Shown here: piece by piece, positions 17,335-25,029 of the stretch | Numbering within the stretch: the stretch's first letter is position 1 | How the letters are laid out: every line of letters begins with the position of its first letter | Assembly: GCF_002245895.1 (NCBI RefSeq) | Contig: NZ_NPJZ01000001.1 | Coordinates: 2,082,501-2,146,500 of the forward strand | Length of the DNA: 64,000 bases | Direction of reading: 5' to 3' | Source of the DNA: Rhodococcus sp. OK302 | Lineage (GTDB): Bacteria; Actinomycetota; Actinomycetes; Mycobacteriales; Mycobacteriaceae | Notes under the pieces: generated by a model | Told to the model about the DNA's origin: nothing | The model's database searches: none | Seen by the model: only the letters and a program-made list of their open reading frames with translations | Program-made: the position numbers and the translations under genes

Positions 17335-18227
17335 GCTGAAACCACCTCTCGGAACAAGTCGGTCAGGGAGGGCCGATGACGGGTGAATTCATGCACCGGA
17401 CCGGTTTTCAGGGCGGCGTGCAGAATCTGCTGGTCGTCGGCGGCATTGTCGACACTCAGAATTGTGCGTCCGTCGCGGTGGCTGACCGTGCTGACACCGA
17501 TGAGATGATCAGCCCAGCCGGGTGGGGCGTCGGGTGCAAGGATCTCGAGTTGCGTGTTGCCTTTGCCTCGAAGTTCGTCGACTGTTCCGACCTCGCGCAT
17601 ACTGCCACGGCTGATGATGCCGACGCGGTCGCTGAGGCGCTCCACGAGTTCGAGTTGGTGACTCGAGAAAATGACCGGTACGCCGGTGCGGGCCTTCTCC
17701 ACCAGTACGTCGCTCATGACATCGACGGCAACCGGGTCGAGACCCGAGAACGGTTCGTCGAGAACAAGTACCGCTGGATCGTGCACCAGAGCAGCGGCGA
17801 GCTGAACTCGCTGCTGGTTGCCTAGCGAGAGCGAATCGACAGTGTCCTTGGCTCTGTCGGCGATACCGAGGCGCTCGGTCCAGAAGGTGGTTGCCGTTCG
17901 GGCATCTGCCTTCGAAAGGCCGTGCAGCTCGGCAAGATAGGCGAGCTGGGCGCCCACCTTCATCTTGGGATAGAGGCCACGCTCCTCGGGCATATATCCG
18001 ATAGTGCGTCGTACGTCGAGGTCCACGGGATTGCCGCCGAGACGTACTTCCCCCGAATCTGCTGCGAGGACACCGAGGGCGATGCGCATCGTCGTGGTCT
18101 TGCCGGCGCCGTTACTGCCGACAAACCCGAAGATCTCGCCGGGGCGCACTTCGAAGCTGAGATTGTCGAGCGCTACGACGTCGCCGTAGCGCTTCGAGAT
18201 TCCGTCGATTGTCAGGGTTGAGGCCAT
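17331..18227 (-). CDS. ABC transporter ATPase, NatA-like
   Basis: 298-residue ATP-binding subunit. Walker A GSNGAGKTT, signature LSLGNQQRVQLAAALVHDP, Walker B VLVLDEPFSGLDP and H-loop IFSSHQLE. The C-terminal extension (about 215-298) is the DUF4162-type regulatory tail seen in NatA-like ATPases. AGAAGGA precedes ATG 18227 at short spacing. Forms an exporter with the NatB-like protein through overlapping reading frames. Confidence 0.9.
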   Translation of the reverse strand: MASTLTIDGISKRYGDVVALDNLSFEVRPGEIFGFVGSNGAGKTTTMRIALGVLAADSGEVRLGGNPVDLDVRRTIGYMPEERGLYPKMKVGAQLAYLAELHGLSKADARTATTFWTERLGIADRAKDTVDSLSLGNQQRVQLAAALVHDPAVLVLDEPFSGLDPVAVDVMSDVLVEKARTGVPVIFSSHQLELVERLSDRVGIISRGSMREVGTVDELRGKGNTQLEILAPDAPPGWADHLIGVSTVSHRDGRTILSVDNAADDQQILHAALKTGPVHEFTRHRPSLTDLFREVVSA

Positions 18228-18281
18228 GATTCCTTCTCATCGGTCGGGTGTTGCTCTTACGTGGTGCAGGCGGGGGTACGG

Positions 18282-18815
18282 CTAGTCGGTGTCGCCAGGT
18301 TCCGGATCCGGCTGGGTCCAGGCGAGGATCATTGCCGGTGTGCATGCGCCGATCAGCATCGCGGTGATTGCAAGCAGTCCTCCTGTATACGGAAGTTTCT
18401 CTACATTCCAACCCACCGACGAGGTAAAAATCAGGAATATCGCGACAAAGAACACCAACGATTGGGTCACGGTCAATGCAATGGAGCGAGCATTGTTGCG
18501 TTGCTGGATTTCCCATTCGTCCAGGGCTTGCCTCGGAGCGTCACCTTGGCGTCCCGAAACTACTTGCAACGACGTGAACAGTGCCATGAACACAATGGTG
18601 ATCACGGGCCATACCAGCGCGACCATGGTGTTGAACAGGCATGCGACGGCCACTGCGATCATCACGATGAACACGAGGCTGAGCGCCCGCACCAGAACGC
18701 GTCGTCGGCGGCGAGTTCTCCAGGTGGGCAACCAGCGTTTGAACACTTCCTCGTTCTGCATGAACCGTCGAGTGCGGTGAGCCTGGTAGCGATCGATCAG
18801 ATTTGTTTCAGACAC
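18282..18815 (-). CDS. Small membrane protein paired with XRE regulator
   Basis: About 177 residues. Basic N-terminus (RRFMQNEEVFKRWLPTW, RTRRRRR), then two helix pairs (about 50-95 and 122-170) joined by a polar loop. Resembles the DUF2178-type membrane proteins that commonly follow a small XRE regulator, but the match is by layout only. The start is GTG 18815, overlapping the XRE stop (GTGTCTGA), or GTG 18827. Co-transcribed with the XRE gene, so the pair probably forms one regulatory unit. Confidence 0.68.
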   Translation of the reverse strand: MSETNLIDRYQAHRTRRFMQNEEVFKRWLPTWRTRRRRRVLVRALSLVFIVMIAVAVACLFNTMVALVWPVITIVFMALFTSLQVVSGRQGDAPRQALDEWEIQQRNNARSIALTVTQSLVFFVAIFLIFTSSVGWNVEKLPYTGGLLAITAMLIGACTPAMILAWTQPDPEPGDTD

Positions 18816-19104
18816 CTGGCTTTTCACTCCCCTCGGGATAGTGGTCGGGTCGGTAGACCTCTGTGGACAGAGGGCTGAACTCTGTACGAGAGAACACTGC
18901 TTCGACCGGGAGATCGAAAACATCGGAGATCCGAAATGCGAGGTCCAGGCTGGGATAGTGGTCGCCGCGTTCGAGTACACCGACTGTCTGTGGATTGACG
19001 TCGACAAGTTGTGCGAGCTGGATCCGACTCATCTTTCGCTCGGCGCGAAGCACCGCGATTCGATTGAAGATGGGGAGTGAGTCTCCCCGGCGGACTGGGC
19101 TCAT
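18808..19104 (-). CDS. XRE-family transcriptional regulator
   Basis: 98-residue protein with a Cro/C1-type helix-turn-helix (about residues 12-68: IAVLRAERKMSRIQLAQLVD, then NPQTVGVLERGDHYPSL and the DLPVEAVFS end). This compact form is the YozG/YgzD type that accompanies a small membrane protein. ATG 19104 has no ribosome site, and an upstream TTGACA at 19135-19140 suggests a leaderless or nearly leaderless transcript. The palindrome at 19114-19131 is its likely operator. Confidence 0.85.
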   Translation of the reverse strand: MSPVRRGDSLPIFNRIAVLRAERKMSRIQLAQLVDVNPQTVGVLERGDHYPSLDLAFRISDVFDLPVEAVFSRTEFSPLSTEVYRPDHYPEGSEKPGV

Positions 19105-19113
19105 CTATCAAAG

Positions 19114-19131
19114 TGTTGTAAAAACACAACA
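19114..19131. promoter_or_regulatory. XRE operator/promoter palindrome
   Basis: TGTTGT-AAAAAC-ACAACA, a perfect 6+6+6 inverted repeat 10 bp before the XRE start. It lies between a minus-strand TTGACA and the start codon, so binding there would repress the operon. Confidence 0.5.
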
Positions 19132-19224
19132 GTTTGTCAATGTTCGTCACTGTGCAGCGTGTCCGGTTTCCATCCTGGAGGGGTCGACCGCGTTAGGCTT
19201 CGCCAAACCGAAAGGGGCAAGCCG

Positions 19225-19659
19225 GTGGTTGCCGAAAAGTTGGTTGTCGAGAAGTTGGTGCTCGAGAAGTCCCGTGTTGCCGTATCCATTCGCAGCGACG
19301 GTAGTTACAGCGTGGCGCCTGCGTCGCGCGCCGAAATCTGGCACGACCGCCTGGAAAAGGGTGCCGTCATCGGCATCGGCGAACACACTCCCGGTGACGT
19401 CGAGGGCGAATCCTGGTGGGTTGTCTACGGACAGTCCGACGCCGGAGCTGATGTGACGGTTCGGCTCGAAGACGGCTCGCATGTCCAGGTCCAGCGGATC
19501 GGCGACATCTTTGTCAGTGAGTGGGTGAGTCTGCCGCAACGGGCGTTGCTGTATCGATCGGATCGTCCGGTGGAATCTCAGCCGACCAATCTGTCGGTAC
19601 TGTTTGCGCGTCCGCGATTCATGCCCAAGGCGCCGTTTCCCGAGAATGATCGTTTGTAG
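19225..19659 (+). CDS. Hypothetical protein, 144 aa
   Basis: I do not recognise this protein. It begins with a short charged repeat (VVEKLVLEK) and continues as a mostly beta-strand protein with hydrophilic turns (EIWHDRLEKGAVIGIGEH, then WWVVYGQ). No signal peptide or membrane helix. The GTG at 19225 has AAAGGGG seven bases upstream, better than the upstream ATG at 19159. It is divergent from the XRE gene but the gap's palindrome is nearer the XRE side. Confidence 0.62.
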   Translation: MVAEKLVVEKLVLEKSRVAVSIRSDGSYSVAPASRAEIWHDRLEKGAVIGIGEHTPGDVEGESWWVVYGQSDAGADVTVRLEDGSHVQVQRIGDIFVSEWVSLPQRALLYRSDRPVESQPTNLSVLFARPRFMPKAPFPENDRL

Positions 19660-19710
19660 TCGGCGTGGTCGTCTGATTTTTTGGGCGATCAAACCCATCC
19701 TAGATTTGTT

Positions 19711-19729
19711 ACGGTACGTACTGTACCGT
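19711..19729. promoter_or_regulatory. TetR operator before VOC-TetR operon
   Basis: Perfect inverted repeat ACGGTAC-GTACT-GTACCGT (7+5+7) ending six bases before ATG 19736. No ribosome site is present between it and the start, so the site overlaps the promoter of a probably leaderless message. The likely ligand is the TetR encoded second in the operon. Confidence 0.65.
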
Positions 19730-19735
19730 TTTGGT

Positions 19736-20149
19736 ATGACAGCGTGGCCTGACAATCTGGCGGTCGTACAAGTGCGAGTCGCCCGCCCCACCGACAAGCT
19801 GGAAGAAGTGATTGCGTTCTATCGTGATTGCCTCGGACTTCGCGAGCTGTATCGATTTTCCGGGCACGCCGGCTTCGACGGCATCATGCTCGGGCTACCC
19901 GACGCGACCTACCATCTCGAGTTCACTGCTCACGTCGACGGAAGTCCGTGCCCCGCACCTAGTGCCGACAATCTCCTGGTTCTGTACTTCGCCGGGGAGA
20001 CTGCAATGTACGAGGTTGTGCAGCGACTTGGCGAGGCTGGACATGAGCCCGTCGAATCCGAGAATCCTTACTGGGCGGAGAATGCGGGAATGACTTTCGA
20101 AGATCCCGACGGATGGCGACTGGTGCTCATGCCGAGGCCGGTGCTGTAG
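19736..20149 (+). CDS. VOC-family (glyoxalase/bleomycin-resistance fold) protein
   Basis: 137-residue vicinal-oxygen-chelate protein: two beta-alpha-beta-beta-beta modules, starting VVQVRVARPTDKLEEVIAFY and closing with AGMTFEDPDGWRLVLMP. The metal-ligand positions could be formed by His/Glu in YHLEFT and Glu in MTFEDPDG. It may be a lyase, dioxygenase or binding protein; the sequence does not decide. ATG 19736 immediately follows a palindromic operator. The TetR gene starts at the very next base after its stop codon, so the two form a tight operon. Confidence 0.83.
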   Translation: MTAWPDNLAVVQVRVARPTDKLEEVIAFYRDCLGLRELYRFSGHAGFDGIMLGLPDATYHLEFTAHVDGSPCPAPSADNLLVLYFAGETAMYEVVQRLGEAGHEPVESENPYWAENAGMTFEDPDGWRLVLMPRPVL

Positions 20150-20722
20150 ATGGTTCGCAATCGCGACGAGCGAATTGACGACGCCGTTCTTTCTGCGACT
20201 CTGGAGTTGTTGGGGGAGAAGGGGTATGGCGAGCTTTCCATCGGGTCGGTAGCAACGAGGGCCGGGGTGCATCGCCCGGCGATCTACCGACGTTGGCCGT
20301 CGAAGCGGCATTTGGTTGTGGATGTGGTTGTCGCACAGGTCGGTACGCAGCCGACGCCCAATACCGGCGATCTCAGAGCGGATCTGGTCGCCGGTATCTC
20401 GACGTTGGTTGTCGGCCTGCGCGATACTGTCGTGGGTGCCGTTCTGCCGGCGTTGGTTGCAGACCTGGCGTCAGATCCGGAATTGGCCCGCGATTTCCAG
20501 GCGAACTTTTTTCAGCCGCGACGCAATTCGACTGCAGCAGTGTTGGAATCGGCTCGCGCTCGCGGTGAGATACGCGACGACTTCGACCTGGATTTTGTTC
20601 TCGATGCATTGGCGGCGCCCATCTATTACCGGGCCCTGTTCCGCCATCTGCCGTTGGACGAACTACTCGCCGAGCAATCGGTCGACTCGGTACTGCTGAC
20701 GCTGGCTCGCCCGGTCAGTTGA
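20150..20722 (+). CDS. TetR-family repressor, second gene of VOC operon
   Basis: 190-residue TetR regulator. Helix-turn-helix at about residues 10-55 (LSATLELLGEKGYGELSIGS, then RAGVHRPAIYRRWPSKRHL) and a TetR_C_16-like ligand domain (LVADLASDPELARDFQANFF). Starts at ATG 20150 directly after the TAG of the VOC gene. Likely autoregulates through the palindrome at 19711. Its 3' end overlaps the convergent aldo/keto reductase gene by 8 bp. Confidence 0.88.
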   Translation: MVRNRDERIDDAVLSATLELLGEKGYGELSIGSVATRAGVHRPAIYRRWPSKRHLVVDVVVAQVGTQPTPNTGDLRADLVAGISTLVVGLRDTVVGAVLPALVADLASDPELARDFQANFFQPRRNSTAAVLESARARGEIRDDFDLDFVLDALAAPIYYRALFRHLPLDELLAEQSVDSVLLTLARPVS

Positions 20723-21554
20723 GTTCGAGCGGGTTCGGTCCGACGCGAGAGTCTGTGTTGAGGCCGGCGATCGCGGCCGAATCTTCTGCGGTGAGCGCGA
20801 AGTCGAAGATGTCGGCGTTGTCGCGCATGCGCGTCGGGGTCACTGATTTCGACAGGACGGTGTGTCCCTGCTCGATGTGCCAGCGGAGGATGATCTGAGC
20901 CACGGACTTGCCGTGTGCCGCAGCGATCTTGGCGATTGTCGGATCGTCGAGGATGGTTCCCTGGCCCAGCGGGCTCCAGGCTTCGATCTCGATGCCGCGA
21001 GAGCGGCCGTACTCGCGTGACGTGTGCTGCTGGAGCCTTGGGTGTAGCTCGATCTGATTGACGGCCGGCGTGATCGAACTGTGCTGGGCCAGCAGGTCGA
21101 GGTGTTCCGGCAAGAAGTTGGAGACACCGATCGCACGGGCACGGCCGGAGGCGAGGATCTTCTCGAATGCCGCCCAGGTCTCGACAAAGAGGCCCTTTTT
21201 CGGGGCGGGCCAATGGATCAGGTACAGGTCCACGTAGTCCAGGCCGAGCTTGCCCAGGCTGGCGTCGAAAGCTGCAAGTGAGCTGTCATGGCCTTGGTCG
21301 TCGTTCCACAATTTTGTGGTGACAAACAGTTCCTGCCGCGGGATAGTCGAAGCCGCGATGGCGCGGCCGACGCCGGATTCGTTTCCGTAGATTGCGGCGG
21401 TGTCGATGTGGCGGTAGCCGATGTCGAGGGCTTCGCCGGTTACGTCCTCGGTCTGTGAGTCCGGAACCTGGAAGACGCCGTACCCGAGTTGAGGGATGGT
21501 GATCGGCTCGCCGGTTGTTCCGTGCGTGAGCGTGTTTTCGGGGATCGACAACAT
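20715..21554 (-). CDS. Aldo/keto reductase, AKR5-like (2,5-diketo-D-gluconate reductase type)
   Basis: 279-residue NADPH-dependent aldo/keto reductase. Catalytic Asp and Tyr in DTAAIYGNE, Lys in TTKLWN, and His in LIHWPAP; signatures VGRAIAAS and SKSVTPTRMRDN near the NADPH site. Very like the gene product at 24113-24961, so the two are probably paralogues. Reduces small aldehydes or ketones; substrate unknown. ATG 21554 is chosen over ATG 21623 because family members begin shortly before the IPQLGYGVFQVP motif. A 10-bp inverted repeat lies 69-102 bp upstream. Confidence 0.9.
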   Translation of the reverse strand: MLSIPENTLTHGTTGEPITIPQLGYGVFQVPDSQTEDVTGEALDIGYRHIDTAAIYGNESGVGRAIAASTIPRQELFVTTKLWNDDQGHDSSLAAFDASLGKLGLDYVDLYLIHWPAPKKGLFVETWAAFEKILASGRARAIGVSNFLPEHLDLLAQHSSITPAVNQIELHPRLQQHTSREYGRSRGIEIEAWSPLGQGTILDDPTIAKIAAAHGKSVAQIILRWHIEQGHTVLSKSVTPTRMRDNADIFDFALTAEDSAAIAGLNTDSRVGPNPLELN

Positions 21555-21622
21555 TTCTGGGGTGCCTTTCTCGGAGAGGCGGGCCGACGGCTTTGTGTGC
21601 AACCGACCACCTATGGCGCGCA

Positions 21623-21656
21623 TGCAACTATTGCGTGCGCCTCATAAATAGTTGCA
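21623..21656. promoter_or_regulatory. Inverted repeat upstream of aldo/keto reductase
   Basis: TGCAACTATT (21623-21632) and AATAGTTGCA (21647-21656), perfect 10-bp arms with a 14-bp spacer, in the gap between the ABC-F gene end and the reductase start. No regulator gene is adjacent, so the binding protein would be encoded elsewhere. Confidence 0.5.
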
Positions 21657-21702
21657 CACGCGTGATGTCTGCGCAAGCGCGCGAATTATTCGACCCGGTT
21701 GG

Positions 21703-23334
21703 TCACTCCTCGAACAGTTGCCCGCCATCCATGCGCCAACGACGGGTGCTGCGCGTGGAACTGAGCATGCGGCGATCGTGGGTGACAAGCAGAAGGGTGC
21801 CCTCGAACGATTCCATCGCCTGCTCGAGTTGTTCGATTGCCGGTAGATCGAGGTGATTGGTGGGTTCGTCGAGGACCAGAAGGTTCACGCCGCGCGCCTG
21901 AAGCAAAGCCAGTGCTGCTCTGGTTCTTTCGCCGGGAGACAAAGACTGCGCCGACCGCAGTACGTGGTGCCCGCGCAGGCCGAATTTTGCGAGCAACGTC
22001 CGGACATCAGCATCCGGCCACTCCGGAACCTGAGCGCCGAAAGCCTCGACCACCGGCTGATCGCCCTCGAAAAGGCCACGGGCCTGGTCGATTTCGCCGA
22101 TCGCCACACCAGATCCGAGGGATGCGATGCCCTCGTCCGGAGCGAGCTTTCCCAGAAGTACATTCAGCAGTGTCGTCTTGCCGGCGCCGTTTGCGCCGGT
22201 AATCAGGATGCGATCGCCCCAATCGATTTGTGTGGTGACGGGTCCGAAAGTGAAGGATCCGCGGGTTACCTTGGCGCCGTTGGTGGTTGCCACCACCGAG
22301 CCGGAACGCGGGGCCGCCGCGATCTCCATTCGCAGATCCCATTCCTTGCGGGGCTCTTCCACAACTTCGAGCCGCTCGATACGACGCTGCGTCTGACGGG
22401 CCTTGGCCGCTTGCTTTTCCGTCGATTCGGTACGCAGTCCGCGGCCGATCTTGTCGTTGTCCTTCGCTTTACGACGCGCATTGCGGACGCCGTGTTCCAT
22501 CCAGTTGCGCTGCATCTGCGCGCGATCTTCGAGATCGGAGCGGGTGCCCGCGTACTCCTCGAACGCTTCACGGGCGTGCTGGCGAGCAATCTCACGCTCG
22601 GCGAGGTATGACTCGTAGCCGCCGTCGTACACCGCGATGTTCTGTTGCGCCAGATCGAGTTCCACGATTCCGGTGACGGTGCGCGAGAGAAATTCACGGT
22701 CGTGGCTGACCACCACGAGTGCGGCACGGGTTTCGTCGACAAAGCGCTCGAGTTGTTCGAGTCCCCGCAGATCGAGATCGTTGGTGGGCTCGTCGAGCAG
22801 CAGGATGTCGTAGCGCGAGAGCAACAGTGAGGCGAGTCCGGCGCGAGCAGCCTGGCCACCGGAGAGCGCAGTCATGTGGGCGTCGAGGGGAACACCCAGG
22901 CCCAGTTCGTCGACAACCTTTTCGGCGCGCTCGAGCAGATCGGCGCCGCCGAACGTCAGCCACCGCTCGAGTGCGGGGGAATACAGATCTTCTTCGGAAT
23001 CGGCCAGGGTTTCGGCAGCCGCATTCATGACCTCTTCGGCATGCGCGACCCCAGTGCGTCGACCCAGGAACTCGAGGACGGTTTCGCCTTCGATGCGGTC
23101 CGGTTCCTGGGCGAGATAGCCGACAGCAGCGTCGGGTGGGCTCAGGGTGATCGAACCCTCCACATCCGCAGTCCCGGTTCCGGCGAGCGCGGTCAAGAGC
23201 GTCGACTTGCCCGCGCCGTTGGCACCGACGAGGCCGATGACATCGCCGGGAGCGATGGTGAGATCAAGATCGGAGAACAGGGTGCGTTCTCCCCGGGAAG
23301 CTGAGAGTCCGCTGATGCGCAGTGTTGCAGTCAC
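21703..23334 (-). CDS. ABC-F family ATPase
   Basis: 543 residues with two ATP-binding cassettes and no membrane segment: Walker A GLVGANGAGKST and ITGANGAGKTT, signatures LSGGQAARAGLASLLLSR and LSPGERTRAALALL, Walker B LLLDEPTNDLDLRG and LVLDEPTNHLDLP. The linker (about residues 240-330) is long, charged and helical. ABC-F proteins act on ribosomes, either as translation factors or as antibiotic-resistance protectors. Starts with GTG 23334. The C-terminal end is short, which argues against a dedicated resistance ARE type, but this is not decisive. Confidence 0.9.
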   Translation of the reverse strand: MTATLRISGLSASRGERTLFSDLDLTIAPGDVIGLVGANGAGKSTLLTALAGTGTADVEGSITLSPPDAAVGYLAQEPDRIEGETVLEFLGRRTGVAHAEEVMNAAAETLADSEEDLYSPALERWLTFGGADLLERAEKVVDELGLGVPLDAHMTALSGGQAARAGLASLLLSRYDILLLDEPTNDLDLRGLEQLERFVDETRAALVVVSHDREFLSRTVTGIVELDLAQQNIAVYDGGYESYLAEREIARQHAREAFEEYAGTRSDLEDRAQMQRNWMEHGVRNARRKAKDNDKIGRGLRTESTEKQAAKARQTQRRIERLEVVEEPRKEWDLRMEIAAAPRSGSVVATTNGAKVTRGSFTFGPVTTQIDWGDRILITGANGAGKTTLLNVLLGKLAPDEGIASLGSGVAIGEIDQARGLFEGDQPVVEAFGAQVPEWPDADVRTLLAKFGLRGHHVLRSAQSLSPGERTRAALALLQARGVNLLVLDEPTNHLDLPAIEQLEQAMESFEGTLLLVTHDRRMLSSTRSTRRWRMDGGQLFEE

Positions 23335-23353
23335 CCGTCAAGTATCCCCTGTG

Positions 23354-23397
23354 CTGTGCGCCTTTATTAACCGCGGGCGGGTGATAAAGGCGCACAG
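23354..23397. repeat. Palindromic repeat family, copy 1
   Basis: CTGTGCGCCTTTAT (23354-23367) and ATAAAGGCGCACAG (23384-23397) are perfect 14-bp arms around a GC-rich loop. The same arms recur at 49029-49076 and 62217-62260. This copy sits 2 bp past the methyltransferase stop codon and 20 bp before the ABC-F start, both on the minus strand. It would form a strong hairpin in the methyltransferase 3' end but lacks a T-run. Confidence 0.8.
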
Positions 23398-23399
23398 GG

Positions 23400-23996
23400 T
23401 TAGTGTCGAACCAGGTGGTACCAGCAGGGATGTGCCGCGCGAACCGGAAGCCCGGCGTCGCTCACGTCGGCTGGATCACTGGACTCCATGGTCCAACCGT
23501 CGAAGTGGCGCACGACGTCGTCACGCGAAACGCCATGTGGCATCGGCCAGCGATGCCCGTGGCTGAAGGCGAACATGATCATCGAGGCGCCGGGCGCCGT
23601 GACGGCATTCACCGACTGCGCGTAGGCGTGACGCTCGTGCTCGTTGAGCCCGTGAAAGCAGCCGATGTCCAGGACCAGCATGTTGCCCGGGTCGACGGCG
23701 ATATGCAGATCGGCGGCATCCTCATGGAGAAATCGGATGGTGGTACCAGCTTCGCGAGCGTGGATCCGGGCTTTGTCCAGGGGTTCCTGCTCGGAGTCGA
23801 CGCCTGTGACGTGCCAACCGCGCTCGGCCATTTCGATGGAATGTCGGCCGGTTCCGCAGCCGATATCGAGCGCACGCCCGTTCTCGGGGATGGGAACTTT
23901 GTCGAGGAGTGCTGATAGTTGTGCGTCGAAACCGCGGCCCGTGTGCTCCCACGGAGTGACTCCGACTTTGTAGGCGAGATGGTACGGAACATTCAT
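23400..23996 (-). CDS. Class I SAM-dependent methyltransferase
   Basis: 198-residue methyltransferase. Motif I is ALDIGCGTGRHSIEMAERGW, followed by GVDSEQEPLDKAR, the acidic DAADLH and the post-motif LDIGCFHGL. Resembles the UbiE/thiopurine-type small methyltransferases. Substrate unknown. ATG 23996 begins the usual NVPYHLAYKVG start of this group. Its stop codon abuts the palindromic repeat copy 1. Confidence 0.86.
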   Translation of the reverse strand: MNVPYHLAYKVGVTPWEHTGRGFDAQLSALLDKVPIPENGRALDIGCGTGRHSIEMAERGWHVTGVDSEQEPLDKARIHAREAGTTIRFLHEDAADLHIAVDPGNMLVLDIGCFHGLNEHERHAYAQSVNAVTAPGASMIMFAFSHGHRWPMPHGVSRDDVVRHFDGWTMESSDPADVSDAGLPVRAAHPCWYHLVRH

Positions 23997-24082
23997 CGCC
24001 GTCTCTTTTCTCGAGGCGATTCCAAGGCTTGTCTTCCAAGGTAGACGGCCATTTCGGGCAGGACAAGGGGCAGGTGAGGGAA

Positions 24083-24097
24083 CACTCCACCGGAGTG
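24083..24097. promoter_or_regulatory. Small palindrome before aldo/keto reductase
   Basis: CACTCC-ACC-GGAGTG, 15 to 29 bases upstream of ATG 24113, in the divergent gap with the methyltransferase gene. Possible operator; chance is not excluded. Confidence 0.3.
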
Positions 24098-24112
24098 CTG
24101 CGTTGCCTAGGT

Positions 24113-24961
24113 ATGACCGAATCACAAGACGTGACCTCTGTTCCGAACATTGTGCTGGCCGACGGCAAGACGATTCCTGCGTTGGGATTCGGTGTCTTCC
24201 AGGTTCCGGACGACGAAACACAGGAAGCCGTCTCAACCGCACTGAAGGCCGGATACCGCAGCATCGATACCGCCAAGATCTACGGCAACGAGGTAGGAGT
24301 CGGGCGTGCGATAGCCGAATCCGGCATTAACCGCGGCGACCTCTACATCACCACGAAGTTGTGGAACAGCGATCAGGGCTACGACTCGACGCTCGAGGCC
24401 TTCGACGCCAGCCTCGACAAATTGGGCCTCGATTACCTCGATCTGTACTTGATTCACTGGCCGGTCCCGTCCGCGAATCTGTACGTGGAGACGTTCAAGG
24501 CGTTCCAGAAACTCAAGGCCGACGGCCGGGTTCGCTCCATCGGCGTCTCCAACTTCACCATCGAGAATCTTGAACGCGTCATCGGTGAGAGCGGAGAGGT
24601 GCCGGTCCTCAACCAGATCGAGCTTCATCCCAAGTTCAACCAGTCGGAACTGCGTGCCTTCCATACGGGCAAGGGAATCGCTACAGAGGCGTGGAGTCCA
24701 CTCGGACAGGGCACGGTGTTGACGGATCCCGTCCTGAAGAAGATTGCCGACGCCCACAGCGTCACCACAGCCCAGGTGATCATTCGCTGGCATCTGCAGA
24801 TCGGGAATGTCGTCATCCCCAAGTCGGTGACGCCCGCGCGGATCAAGGCGAACATCGACGTCTTCGGATTTGCGTTGACACCGGACGAGATCAACGCCGT
24901 CGGTGCGCTCACTGACCCGTCCGGTCGCATCGGTCCGGATCCGGCGGTGTTCGGAAGCTAG
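24113..24961 (+). CDS. Aldo/keto reductase, AKR5-like
   Basis: 282-residue reductase with catalytic Asp/Tyr in DTAKIYGNE, Lys in TTKLWNSD and His in LIHWPVP, and the NADPH-site motif PKSVTPARIKANIDVF. Strongly similar along its length to the product of the gene at 20715-21554, 3 kb away in the opposite direction, suggesting an old duplication. ATG 24113 is used although a longer frame from 24029 exists, because the family begins close to the LADGKTIPALGFGVFQVP motif. A strong bidirectional terminator follows. Confidence 0.9.
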   Translation: MTESQDVTSVPNIVLADGKTIPALGFGVFQVPDDETQEAVSTALKAGYRSIDTAKIYGNEVGVGRAIAESGINRGDLYITTKLWNSDQGYDSTLEAFDASLDKLGLDYLDLYLIHWPVPSANLYVETFKAFQKLKADGRVRSIGVSNFTIENLERVIGESGEVPVLNQIELHPKFNQSELRAFHTGKGIATEAWSPLGQGTVLTDPVLKKIADAHSVTTAQVIIRWHLQIGNVVIPKSVTPARIKANIDVFGFALTPDEINAVGALTDPSGRIGPDPAVFGS

Positions 24962-24978
24962 AACCAAGTATTTCAACG

Positions 24979-25016
24979 CCAACGGCGCTCCCACATCAGT
25001 GTGGGAGCGCCGTTGG
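24979..25016. terminator. Bidirectional terminator
   Basis: Perfect 17-bp stem (24979-24995 with 25000-25016, core GGCGCTCCCAC/GTGGGAGCGCC) and a 4-base loop, between convergent aldo/keto reductase and old yellow enzyme genes. Short T runs on the plus side. Confidence 0.85.
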
Positions 25017-25029
25017 TTTCAGATACGAA

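Noticed and set aside
24083-24097. Palindrome before the AKR gene as a strong operator
   Set aside because: Only six-bp arms and no neighbouring regulator; kept as a low-confidence feature, not as a finding.
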